Assembly: GCF_000725885.1 (NCBI RefSeq)
Contig: NZ_JODR01000018.1
Coordinates: forward strand, 186,001-250,000
Direction: 5' to 3'
Source of the DNA: Streptomyces albus subsp. albus
Lineage (GTDB): Bacteria; Actinomycetota; Actinomycetes; Streptomycetales; Streptomycetaceae
DNA: 64,000 nt
Both the position numbers and the translations under genes were made by a program. The notes beneath the pieces are model-generated. The model worked only from the letters and a program-made list of their open reading frames with translations, had not been told where the DNA came from and did not search any database. Positions 8,642 through 16,967 of this stretch are shown here, in pieces; positions within the stretch are counted from its first letter, which is position 1, and each line of letters opens with the position of its first letter.

Positions 8642-9011
8642 CGCTGCTCCTGCCCCTTCGTGATCCGGGTTCGCCGACCCGGGCCGCTGTGCGCCCCTCC
8701 GCCCGTGGGACGAGCGCGCTCTCACTCTCACCCCTGGCGCACGCCGTCGCATCCGGGGCCGTGCGTCCGTGTGCCCCGGGTTTCACGCCCCCGGCGCCTC
8801 ACACCCCTCAGTTCGCACGCGCCGCTCCGCCTTGCCGCCCCCTGCGCCCCGCGTGCTTCGCACCGGTGGGGCCGAGCGGGAGTCACCGGGCCGTGGGAAG
8901 GGAAAGCCGATTACTGAGAGCACACCGTTCCCACACGCTTCGCGTCCGCCTGGCGGCGTCCGGTCCGCAGCAAGCGGCGCCCGGCTCGGAGAAAGGAGAA
9001 GGCGTTCCGGT
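8642..9011. other. Divergent intergenic region between ku and the prenyl synthase
   Basis: About 370 bp with no credible gene. It should hold the promoters of ku (minus) and of the polyprenyl synthetase (plus), whose GAAAGGAG ribosome-binding site lies at its right end. A 6-bp inverted repeat, CCGGGT-n6-ACCCGG, spans 8665-8682, close to the ku start. I could not assign convincing -10/-35 pairs. Confidence 0.5.
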
Positions 9012-10205
9012 ATGACGACTCATGAGCTCTCCGACGTCCCCGGCCTGCCCGCCGCCCCGTCCCTGCTCTCGTACGCACACGAGCGGACCGAGCCACTGCT
9101 GCGCGAGGCCGTCGGCGGCCTCCAGCCCGAACTCCGCCGCGTCTGCGGCTACCACTTCGGATGGACGCAGCCGAACGGCAGCCCCACCTACGGTGTCACC
9201 CCCGAACCGCTGCTCCGCGCGGCGCTCGCCCTGTACGCGGCGGGCGCCGGCGAGAGCGGCCGGGACGGCGGCGGCCCGGAGAACTCCACGGCCGCGGCAC
9301 TGCCGGGGGCCGCGGCCGTGGAACTGGTGCACAACTGGGCGACCCTGCACGACGACGTGATGGACGGTGAGGCGCTGCGCCGGGGCCGGTCCGCCGTGTG
9401 GGCGGTCTACGGCACCGGCTGGGCCGTTCTCGCGGGCGACGCGTTACTGGGGGCGGCCAGCCGCTGCCTGCTGCCCGCGGAGCCGGCCGGGGAGAACGGT
9501 GCGCCCGCGGCCGTGAACGGGAGGGCGCACCCCGGTGCGCCCTCCCGGCCGCTCGCCGAACCGTTCGGCACCGTTTCCGCCGAGCCCGCCGGCCCCCGGC
9601 CGGACCACGCCGCGATGCTGCGTCTGCTCACCCGTACCACCTCCCGGCTCGTCGGCGGCCGTTCCGCGGAGCTCGCCCTGCGCCGCAGAGCGCCGGAAGG
9701 CATCAGCATGGAGGAGTACGCCGCGGTCGCGGCGGCCCGCAGCAGTTCCCTGCTGGAGTGCGCGCTGGCCGGCGGGGCACTGCTGGGCGGAGCGGACGAA
9801 CGGGTCGTGGAGACCCTGACCCGGGCCGGTCACCACCTGGGCATAGCTGCCCAGGCGGCCCGCGACATCGAGGATCTGTGGTCGGGTACGGCACTGAGCG
9901 GGCGGCCCGTGATGAGCGGACTGCGGGAGGGCGGCCCCAGTCTGCCGCTGATCGCCGCCCTGCGCGCGGGCAACCCGGCCGCCCGCACCCTCGCCGAGTC
10001 CCTGGGCGGCGGGCCCGCCTGTCCGCCGCCTCCGGACGAGCTGGCGGCGTTGATCGAGAACGCGGGGGGCCGGGCCGCCGCGCGCGAGATCTCCGCCTGG
10101 CAGCTGACGGAGGCCCTCACCCAGTTGGACAAGGCCGCCCTGCCGCCGGCCTCGCACGCCGCGCTCCGGGCACTGTTCCGCCACGCGGTCTCCGGCGGCG
10201 GTTGA
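9012..10205 (+). CDS. Polyprenyl synthetase-family protein with altered second Asp motif
   Basis: A 397-residue all-helical isoprenyl diphosphate synthase homologue. The first aspartate-rich motif is intact (LHDDVMDGE, Asp114-Asp118) with the usual downstream basic residues (LRRGR). The second motif, normally DDxxD, is replaced by RDIEDLWSG (Asp285, Glu287, Asp288), which weakens the usual Mg-binding set for the isopentenyl diphosphate side. A Gly/Ala/Pro-rich loop of about 40 residues interrupts the middle. It may be a geranyl- or farnesyl-type synthase with relaxed metal binding, or a paralogue with another function. No terpene cyclase is adjacent. The start follows GGAGAAGG closely. Confidence 0.8.
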   Translation: MTTHELSDVPGLPAAPSLLSYAHERTEPLLREAVGGLQPELRRVCGYHFGWTQPNGSPTYGVTPEPLLRAALALYAAGAGESGRDGGGPENSTAAALPGAAAVELVHNWATLHDDVMDGEALRRGRSAVWAVYGTGWAVLAGDALLGAASRCLLPAEPAGENGAPAAVNGRAHPGAPSRPLAEPFGTVSAEPAGPRPDHAAMLRLLTRTTSRLVGGRSAELALRRRAPEGISMEEYAAVAAARSSSLLECALAGGALLGGADERVVETLTRAGHHLGIAAQAARDIEDLWSGTALSGRPVMSGLREGGPSLPLIAALRAGNPAARTLAESLGGGPACPPPPDELAALIENAGGRAAAREISAWQLTEALTQLDKAALPPASHAALRALFRHAVSGGG

Positions 10206-10437
10206 GCTGCGGTCTGTCGCGGGGGTGCCCGGCCCCGGACGCCCTCGCTCCTCGCGGCCCCGGTTCCGCCCCCGTACCCGCTCCGGGCGGGTGGGGCGCG
10301 CTGCTGGGTGTCGAGAGTGACGGTTGGTGGGGAGGTGGTGCGGGCGGGGTGTCGAAAGCCTGATCGGGTGCATTGTGTGGGCCGGATGGCCGCGGGGAGC
10401 CGTGTCGCCGTAGGTGCTGGGGGACGGTTCGTCATCC

Positions 10438-10460
10438 AGTGCGTTTATCGCACTTATATG
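10438..10460 (+). promoter_or_regulatory. Candidate promoter/operator of the CapA-like gene
   Basis: A perfect 6-bp dyad, AGTGCG-n5-CGCACT (10438-10454), abuts an AT-rich TTATATG (10454-10460) that could serve as a -10 element about 25 nt before the start codon of the CapA-like gene. No clear -35 was found. The dyad position would suit a repressor. Confidence 0.3.
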
Positions 10461-10485
10461 ACTGGCTCGTCCCGCAGGAGCACGC

Positions 10486-11829
10486 ATGCGCACAACCGTT
10501 CCCCCAGACGACAGCCGCCCGGAGCGCCATCCCGGGCGCGACACCGGGCCCCGCCCCTCGCGACCCCGCACCCGCATCCGCCTGCGCCTCCCCACAGCTG
10601 ACCGCACGGGCTCCCGGGCCGGCGGTGACCGCCCCGGCCGCGCCGTGCGCCGTGCCGCCGCCGCGCTCGGTCTCGCCGCGCTGCTGGGCGGCGTCGCCGG
10701 GTGCGGGACGGTGACGGACGGTCCCCGTTCCGCCGCCGACCAGGACGTCGCCCGCGGCAGCGGTGAGAAGGCCGCGCACAAGCGGGTGCAGCCGGCCGGG
10801 CGCGGCTTCTCCCTCGTCGCGACCGGCGACCTGCTCGTGCACGACTCGATCATCCGGCAGGCGCGCGCGGACGCGGACGGCTCCGGATACGAGTTCGGCC
10901 GCATGATCGAGGCGGCGAAGCCGATGGTGCGCGGCGCCGACCTGGCGATCTGCCACATGGAGACCGTGTACGGCCCCAAGGACGGGCCGTTCTCCGGGTA
11001 CCCGCTGTTCAAGACGCCGCCGCAACTGGCGCGTTCGGTCAAGGAGACCGGGTACGACTCGTGCTCCACGGGGTCCAACCACACGCTCGACGACAGTACG
11101 GACGGTGTCCGCCGTACTCTCGACGCCATGGACGAGGCGGGCCTCGCCCATGTCGGGTCCGCACGGTCGGCCCGGGAGCGCAAGCAGCCCGCCGTGCTGC
11201 GGGCGGGCGGTGCCAAGGTCGCCCAGCTCGCCTACACCTACGGCACCAACGGCATCTCCCTCCCCGAGGACAAACCCTGGCTCGTCAACCTCATCGAGCC
11301 GGAGCGCATCATCCGTGACGCCCGCGCCGCCCGGCGTGCGGGCGCCGACGTGGTGGTGGTCAGCATGCACTGGGGCACCGAATGGCAGCAGGAACCGGAC
11401 GAACTCCAGCGTTCCGCCGCCCGCAAACTGACCGCGTCCCGTTCGCACGGCCGCAAGGACATCGATCTGATCCTGGGCACCCACGCGCACGTGCCGCAGG
11501 CGTACGAGAAGGTCAACGGCACCTGGGTCGTCTACGGCATGGGCGACCAGATCGCCGGCAAGATGAACGACCCCCGCGGCTCCATGGGCACCGCCGCCCG
11601 CTTCCACTTCTCCCCGCCCAAGGACGGCGGCAACGGGGAATGGACCGTCGACAAGGCGGGCTTCACCCCGTTCATGATGCAGACCTCGCCCCGGCACACC
11701 CTCGTCAATCTCGCCTCGAAGAGCAGCCGCGGTGCGGGCGACCCGGAGCAGGACCACGCGTACGCGCACATCCGCGAGACCGTCTTCAGCAGGGGCGCGC
11801 AGAAGGACGGCCTGCGCATGATGCCCTGA
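10486..11829 (+). CDS. CapA/PgsA-family lipoprotein (metallophosphatase-like)
   Basis: A 447-residue exported protein. A long basic N-region is followed by a hydrophobic stretch ending in a lipobox (GGVAGCG), so it is probably a lipoprotein anchored outside the membrane. The rest is the CapA fold related to calcineurin-like phosphatases: GDLLVHD, an HMETVY block, SNHTLDD, SMHWGTEW and GTHAHVPQ provide the Asp/Glu/His metal-site residues. CapA/PgsA proteins take part in poly-gamma-glutamate capsule export, but no pgsB/capB ligase is nearby, so a capsule role is not supported here and another phosphoesterase role is possible. Ribosome-binding site CAGGAG. Confidence 0.82.
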   Translation: MRTTVPPDDSRPERHPGRDTGPRPSRPRTRIRLRLPTADRTGSRAGGDRPGRAVRRAAAALGLAALLGGVAGCGTVTDGPRSAADQDVARGSGEKAAHKRVQPAGRGFSLVATGDLLVHDSIIRQARADADGSGYEFGRMIEAAKPMVRGADLAICHMETVYGPKDGPFSGYPLFKTPPQLARSVKETGYDSCSTGSNHTLDDSTDGVRRTLDAMDEAGLAHVGSARSARERKQPAVLRAGGAKVAQLAYTYGTNGISLPEDKPWLVNLIEPERIIRDARAARRAGADVVVVSMHWGTEWQQEPDELQRSAARKLTASRSHGRKDIDLILGTHAHVPQAYEKVNGTWVVYGMGDQIAGKMNDPRGSMGTAARFHFSPPKDGGNGEWTVDKAGFTPFMMQTSPRHTLVNLASKSSRGAGDPEQDHAYAHIRETVFSRGAQKDGLRMMP

Positions 11830-12164
11830 CCTGCCCGGGGCGCTCCCCGGTGGGCACCGGCCCGGTGGTGCAGGACGCGTCACACCCCGCACCACGCCTG
11901 CCACCTCTGGTGCCCCGACGCCGTGCGGGGGCGCGCACCGCCGCGGGGACACATCGGGCCGGGCGGGAGCCCCGGGAAGCCCGCACGGTGTTCTTCCCCC
12001 GCTCGGTACCGGCGACGTGCGACGTGCGCCGACAACGACCCGTGAGCCCCGACTGCCGCCCGGCGCAAGGGTGCTGTCACCACCATCGGACGGTAGCGGG
12101 CTGGTTGGCCGGTCTCGTGCTGGCACCATGGCGGGCGGTGCGCGCCCGCCGGGAGCATGGCCGC
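11830..12164. other. Intergenic region upstream of the serine hydrolase
   Basis: About 335 bp with no family-like coding sequence. An open frame continuous with the serine hydrolase gene crosses the region, but its translation is Arg/Pro-rich and the twin-arginine signal starts only at the later ATG. Nothing regulatory stands out beyond a GGGAG ribosome-binding site near the right end. Confidence 0.5.
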
Positions 12165-13487
12165 ATGACGAGATCTTCCGCGCAATCGCCACGCGCAGCC
12201 ACGTCCTTCTCCCGCCGGCCCGATGAGCGGCCTCGATCCCGGGACCGGCCCGGACCCGCCCTCGGCCGGCGGGCGTTCACCCGCGGCGGGGCCGGGCTGG
12301 GCGCGGCCACGCTGCTGGCCGGTACGGGACTGGCGGGCGGGCCCGCCGGGACAGCCCACGCCGCCGGCGCCGAAGCGGCGGGTGCCGCGACGGCCGGCAC
12401 CGGAAGGACCGCCCCGGCCCCGCACTGGGCGCAGGGGGTGCGCCGGGAGCTGTCCCGGCTGGTGGCGGAGCAGGGGCTGCCCGGCGCGCAGGCGGTCATC
12501 ACCGACGCGCGGGGCCGGGTGACCGAGGTGACGGCCGGGGCGGGTGATCTGGCGACGGGGCGCCCGTTCCCGCACCGGGCGCGGTTACGGGTCGCCAGCA
12601 ACACCAAGATGTTCGTCGCCACGGTCGTGCTGCAACTCGCCGCCGCCGGGCGGATCGAGCTGGAGGCCCCCGTCGCCCGGTATCTGCCCGGGGTGCTGCC
12701 GGAGACCGACGGCAGCCGCCGGGTGCGCGTCCGCCATCTGCTCCAGCACACCAGCGGGTTGCCGGAGCTGCCGGAGAGCCTGAGCGAGCACACGCCCGGG
12801 TACCACCGGCCCGAACAGGTGGCGGAGATCTCCCTGCGGCAGCCGCCGCGCTTCGCGCCCGGTGCCCGCTGGGAGTACTGCAACCTGGGCTACATCCTGC
12901 TCGGCATGGTCGTCGAGCGGGTCACCGGCCGCTCCTGCGAGCAGGAGGTGCGCCGCCGGGTGACCGCCCGGCTCGGTCTGGAGCACACCTACTGGCCGCG
13001 CTGGCCGGAACAGCGGCTGCGAGGCCCGCATCCGAGCGCCTACCGGCGGACGGCCGACGGCGGGCACCGGCCGGTCACCTTCGTCAACACCTCGGTCATC
13101 GGCGCGGCCGGTGCGCTGGTGTCCACGGGAGCGGATCTGACGGTGTTCCTGCGCGGTCTGCTGTCCGGGCGGCTGCTGCCGTCCGGCCCGCTGGCCCGGA
13201 TGAAGGACGGCGTCCCGTGCGACATCGCGCGCGGTGCCGTCTACGGGCTCGGTCTGGCCCGCTATCCGCTGAGCGGCGTCGTGGGGGCGACGGGCTACTG
13301 GGGGCACGGCGGCACCGTGGAGGGCACCAGGACGCGCGGGGGGATGACCGACGACGGCAGGGCCGTGCTGGTCGCCGTCAACGAGGTGTCGCCCCGCCAG
13401 GACGGCTCGCAGGCCGTGGTCGACACGGTCGAACGGATATTCAGGCGGCTGCCGCACGGCAGGCCGGCCGGGGAGGGGGAGCGGTGA
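12165..13487 (+). CDS. Secreted serine hydrolase (class C beta-lactamase / DD-peptidase fold)
   Basis: A 440-residue exported protein. The N-terminus has a twin-arginine signal (RRAFTRGGAGLG followed by a hydrophobic run ending in AHA). The mature part has all three penicillin-binding motifs: SxxK (SNTK, nucleophile Ser), YxN (YCN) and HxG (HGG). Family members include D-alanyl-D-alanine carboxypeptidases, esterases and AmpC-like beta-lactamases; sequence alone does not separate these. It overlaps the next gene by 4 bp (GTGA), so the two secreted hydrolases are probably produced together. The ATG was chosen for its position at the start of the signal peptide. Confidence 0.85.
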   Translation: MTRSSAQSPRAATSFSRRPDERPRSRDRPGPALGRRAFTRGGAGLGAATLLAGTGLAGGPAGTAHAAGAEAAGAATAGTGRTAPAPHWAQGVRRELSRLVAEQGLPGAQAVITDARGRVTEVTAGAGDLATGRPFPHRARLRVASNTKMFVATVVLQLAAAGRIELEAPVARYLPGVLPETDGSRRVRVRHLLQHTSGLPELPESLSEHTPGYHRPEQVAEISLRQPPRFAPGARWEYCNLGYILLGMVVERVTGRSCEQEVRRRVTARLGLEHTYWPRWPEQRLRGPHPSAYRRTADGGHRPVTFVNTSVIGAAGALVSTGADLTVFLRGLLSGRLLPSGPLARMKDGVPCDIARGAVYGLGLARYPLSGVVGATGYWGHGGTVEGTRTRGGMTDDGRAVLVAVNEVSPRQDGSQAVVDTVERIFRRLPHGRPAGEGER

Positions 13488-15151
13488 GGAACGGCAGCGG
13501 GAGCACCACGTCGGCCGGGCGGCGCCTGGCGGTGGCAGCACTGGCGGTCGCAGCAGTGTTCGCGGGCACCCAGGTGCCCGCACAGGCGGACGGACCGGGG
13601 CAGGCGGACGGGCCCGTGCGGGGCCGGGCGGACGCGGACCGGGACGCGGCACAAAAGGCCGGGCCGGTCGCCGGTGTGCGCGGGGACCTGAGCCGTTTCG
13701 TCCACCAGCGCCCCCGGTGGCAAAAGTGCGGCCACGAGGGGCTGGACGCAGCCGGTGCGCGGTGCGCGACCATCCGGGTGCCGCTCGACTACCGCAAGCC
13801 CCAGGGGCGCACCCTCACCATCGGGTTCTCCCGGATCAAGGCGAAGGACACCGAGCACCGCATCGGTCTGCTGATGCACAACTCCGGCGGGCCCGGCGGT
13901 GTCACCCTCGACATGCCGTTGCTGGACGAGCCGGCCATGGGCGAGAAGCTGGCGGCCCGCTTCGACCTGATCGGCATGGACCCGCGCGGGGTGGGCCGCA
14001 GCAGTGCGGTGCGCTGCGGAACGAAGGGCCACTGGCTGCGTTCGGCCGGGTACGACGCGGCGGGCTTCCGCGCCCAGGCCGGGTACGAGAAGGAACTGGT
14101 GCGCAGCTGCCAGAAGACGTACGGCGAGAAGGTGCCGTACCTGCGGCACTTCACCACCCGCAACACCGCGCGGGACATGGACCTGCTCCGCGCCGTCCTC
14201 GGCGAGCGCCGCACCTCCTACTTCGGCGTCTCCTACGGCACGTATCTGGGCGCCGTCTACGCCAAGATGTTCCCCCGGCGGGTGGACCGGCTGCTGCTGG
14301 ACAGCGCCCTGGACCCGGCCCGCACGTACGTGAACGCCTTCCGGGACGCGACCGCCGCGAACGAGGAGTTCCTGGACGCGTGGGCGGCGTGGGCGGCCGA
14401 GCGGGACGCGACGTACGGCCTGGGGGACACACCGCGCAAGGTGCGTGCGACGGTCGAGGGGATCTCCCGGCAGGCCGCGCGTGAGCCGTTCGCGGTGGGC
14501 GAGTACACGGTGGACGGCCAGCAGGTGGCGCCCGTGCTGGCGATGATCATGTACGACGACCGGGAGTTCGCACGGGTGGCCGAGACGGTCAAGGTGCTGC
14601 ACGAGGCGTCGCTGGGACGTCCGGTGCGGCCCACGGAGTTCCTGGCCGCGGCGCTGGGCCCGCCCGACGACGAGACGGAGGTGCAGAACTCCCTCCAGAT
14701 GGCGTTGATGTGCGCCGACCGCGCGGTCCCGCGCGAGCTGTCCTGGTACCGCGGCAACGTGGAGCGCAGCCGCGCGAAGGCCCCGTTCTACGGCCCGCTG
14801 TTCAACGGGGTGCACCCGTGCGCCTTCTGGCCCGCGAAGCCGCTGGAGCCGCCGGTCACCGGGGGGAACGACGTGCCGGGGCTGATCGTGCAGTCCACCG
14901 GTGACACGCGCACCTCGTACGCCAACGGGCAGGAGCTGCACCGCAAGATGCCCCGGTCGCGCCTCGTCACCCTCAAGGCACGGGTGCACGGCGTCTACGG
15001 GCTGTATCCCAACCGCTGCGTCTACACGCAGGTCAACGCCTACCTGAGCACGGGCAAGCTGCCGGGCGGTGACGTGACCTGCGCGAAGGACGGCCAAGAG
15101 CGGAAGAGCGAGAGCGGCGGGAAGGCAGGGGCCGGCGCGCTGAGGCACTGA
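13484..15151 (+). CDS. Secreted alpha/beta hydrolase, tripeptidyl-aminopeptidase-like
   Basis: A 555-residue exported serine peptidase of the SlpD/SlpE/tripeptidyl aminopeptidase group. A signal peptide (RRLAVAALAVAAVFAG, cleavage near AQA) precedes a catalytic domain with an oxyanion block (NSGGPGG), DPRGVGRS, the nucleophile elbow GVSYGTYLG, the acid region QSTGDTRTSY and the C-terminal His in ARVHGVYG. The C-terminal TAP-like domain carries several Cys that may form disulfides. Such enzymes trim N-terminal tripeptides from secreted proteins or cleave related amides. It starts at a GTG overlapping the stop of the preceding serine hydrolase gene. Confidence 0.88.
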   Translation: MRNGSGSTTSAGRRLAVAALAVAAVFAGTQVPAQADGPGQADGPVRGRADADRDAAQKAGPVAGVRGDLSRFVHQRPRWQKCGHEGLDAAGARCATIRVPLDYRKPQGRTLTIGFSRIKAKDTEHRIGLLMHNSGGPGGVTLDMPLLDEPAMGEKLAARFDLIGMDPRGVGRSSAVRCGTKGHWLRSAGYDAAGFRAQAGYEKELVRSCQKTYGEKVPYLRHFTTRNTARDMDLLRAVLGERRTSYFGVSYGTYLGAVYAKMFPRRVDRLLLDSALDPARTYVNAFRDATAANEEFLDAWAAWAAERDATYGLGDTPRKVRATVEGISRQAAREPFAVGEYTVDGQQVAPVLAMIMYDDREFARVAETVKVLHEASLGRPVRPTEFLAAALGPPDDETEVQNSLQMALMCADRAVPRELSWYRGNVERSRAKAPFYGPLFNGVHPCAFWPAKPLEPPVTGGNDVPGLIVQSTGDTRTSYANGQELHRKMPRSRLVTLKARVHGVYGLYPNRCVYTQVNAYLSTGKLPGGDVTCAKDGQERKSESGGKAGAGALRH

Positions 15152-15198
15152 GCCGCCGAGGCGCCGCAGGCAGGGGCGACGGGTGGGGCGCGCCGGGC

Positions 15199-16689
15199 TC
15201 AGACGGGCTGGAGAGCGTCGTGCCCGTCGCCCCGGCCGTCGTTCCGGTCGTCGCCCTGCTCGCCGTCCGTCCGGTGGCCGTCGCCCGCCGGGGCGGGGGG
15301 CGTGGCCGGCACGGAGGCGGCCACGTCCTCCTCGGGGACGGAGATGACCCAGTGGGTCTCCTGGCGGGGCCGCAGGTAGCAGGCCCAGTAGACGGCGGCG
15401 ACGAGGACGATCCCGCCGGTGATCAGCAGGCTCTCGGCGCTCTGCTGCCACAGCACCCACAGCAGGGCGGCGATCAGCAGTGCGGGCAGCACCGGCCACA
15501 GCGGCATCCGCCAGGCGGCCCGGTGCTTGAAGTTCTCGCGGCGCGCCGCCAGGGCACCCAGCGCGACGAAGACGTACATCCCGGCGACGGCGACCCCGGT
15601 CACCTCGTTGAGGACGTCGAGGTTGACGAAGCACAGAACGGCGCCCGGTACGCCGACGACCAGGGTGGCGACCCAGGGGGAGCCGAAGCGCGCGCCGAGC
15701 CGGGAGAAGGCGCGGTTGACGGGGGTGGGCCAGGCGGCGTCGCGGGCGGAGGCGAAGACGACGCGGGAGTTCTGGATGACCATGACGATCGCGGCGTTGA
15801 CGATGGCCAGCGCGATGCAGAGGCTGATGAACGTCCCCACGGTCGAGTTGCTCCACTGCTGCACCATGCCGGCGATGTCGCCGCCGGCCAGGGAGTGCAG
15901 GTCCGGGGCGCCCAGGGTGATCGCCACGACGGGGACGAAGACGATGGTGAAGCCGATGCCCAGGGTCCACAGCACGGTCCGGGAGACGGTGCGGCGGGGG
16001 TTCTCCATCTCCTCGGCCAGGTACACGGCGGTGGTGAAGCCCTGGAGGATGAAGAGCGCGGTGGCGAGCCCGGTGACGATCAGACCGGCCGTGACCGGGT
16101 CGGTGTGGCCCTGGCCGCCGTCCATGACGGGGTGGAGGAGCACGGAGGCCGGGCGCTGGGTGTGGGTGAAGCCGAGGAAGGCGACGATGCCGGCGCCCAC
16201 CACCTCCAGCGCGAGGAAGATGCCGGTGATCCAGGCGTTGGCGCGCAGGTCCAGCAGACCCATGGCGGTGGACAGCAGCATGACCGCGGCGGCGGCGAAC
16301 CGGGGGTCGAGATCGACGACGGGCGCGAGGTAGTCCGCGGTGCCCAGGGCGATGATCGGCGGCACGATCATCACGACGATGAGGGACAGGACGAAGACGA
16401 GCCAGCCGGCGAGCCTGCCCATCAGGGTGCCGACCATGGCGTATTCACCGCCGGAACTCGGGACGAGGGTGCCGAGTTCGGAGTAGGTGAAGGCGACGGC
16501 GACGCACAGCAGGGCGGCGACGGCGAGGGTGAGGGCCGTGCCGGTGCCGAGGGCGCCGAAGGAGTCCGGCACGATCACGAAGAGTGAGGAGGCCGGGGTC
16601 AGACAGGAGAGGGTGAGGAGGGTGCCGCCCACGACGCCGATGGAGCGTGTGAGCCGGGGCCTGCTGGTGTCTTCGAACGTCTCGGTCAT
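15199..16689 (-). CDS. APC-superfamily amino acid permease
   Basis: A 496-residue integral membrane transporter with about 12 hydrophobic helices. The first membrane segment carries the APC signature (RSIGVVGGTLLTLSCLTPAS), followed by SGGEYAMVG, the typical substrate-site region. The ~50 C-terminal residues are hydrophilic and rich in Asp, Gly and His. Substrate is not predictable; amino acids or polyamines are the usual cargo. It converges on the peptidase gene with a 47-bp gap, so uptake of peptidase products is conceivable but is only an inference from position. Confidence 0.82.
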   Translation of the reverse strand: MTETFEDTSRPRLTRSIGVVGGTLLTLSCLTPASSLFVIVPDSFGALGTGTALTLAVAALLCVAVAFTYSELGTLVPSSGGEYAMVGTLMGRLAGWLVFVLSLIVVMIVPPIIALGTADYLAPVVDLDPRFAAAAVMLLSTAMGLLDLRANAWITGIFLALEVVGAGIVAFLGFTHTQRPASVLLHPVMDGGQGHTDPVTAGLIVTGLATALFILQGFTTAVYLAEEMENPRRTVSRTVLWTLGIGFTIVFVPVVAITLGAPDLHSLAGGDIAGMVQQWSNSTVGTFISLCIALAIVNAAIVMVIQNSRVVFASARDAAWPTPVNRAFSRLGARFGSPWVATLVVGVPGAVLCFVNLDVLNEVTGVAVAGMYVFVALGALAARRENFKHRAAWRMPLWPVLPALLIAALLWVLWQQSAESLLITGGIVLVAAVYWACYLRPRQETHWVISVPEEDVAASVPATPPAPAGDGHRTDGEQGDDRNDGRGDGHDALQPV

Positions 16690-16796
16690 GCGGTTCCGTT
16701 CGTCCTGCGTGTGCTGGCGGGGAGGGGTATCGCCTCCGGGGGACACCGCGGTGCGGTGAGGAATGAGCGGGGGCGGAGCTTCGCTCCGGTCAGCGC

Positions 16797-16826
16797 ATAC
16801 AAGCTGTTGAAGCGCGGAGCAGTCAA
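16797..16826 (-). promoter_or_regulatory. Candidate promoter of the APC permease
   Basis: On the minus strand TTGACT (16826-16821) is followed after 18 bp by TTGTAT (16802-16797). The -35 is a good match and the -10 a weak one. It would give a leader of about 100 nt before the permease ATG. Confidence 0.35.
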
Positions 16827-16967
16827 GACCTCTCTTCCACGAAATCCGTGGCTGTCGGCGGGCTTTCCGCAGGTTCCCGACGGTCAACATGCCGTTACGG
16901 TAAGGAAAACGCCGCATGAGGAAATCGCAGCCGCGGATCGGAGGTTTTCGCGGCCCGCACGCCGCGC

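Noticed and set aside
8665..8682. Inverted repeat with GGTTCGCCGACC, resembling a tRNA T-arm
   Set aside because: No acceptor, anticodon or D arm can be built around it, so it is not a tRNA gene.
9012..10205. Family 2 encapsulin cargo prenyltransferase
   Set aside because: No encapsulin shell gene is adjacent and I could not recognise a targeting sequence; the idea cannot be supported from this window.
10486..11829. Poly-gamma-glutamate capsule operon
   Set aside because: Only a CapA-like gene is present; the ligase and other export genes are missing.
13295..15970. A minus-strand frame of about 890 codons across the peptidase gene and part of the permease gene
   Set aside because: Low-complexity Arg/His/Pro translation, no domain, and it overlaps two well supported genes on both strands.
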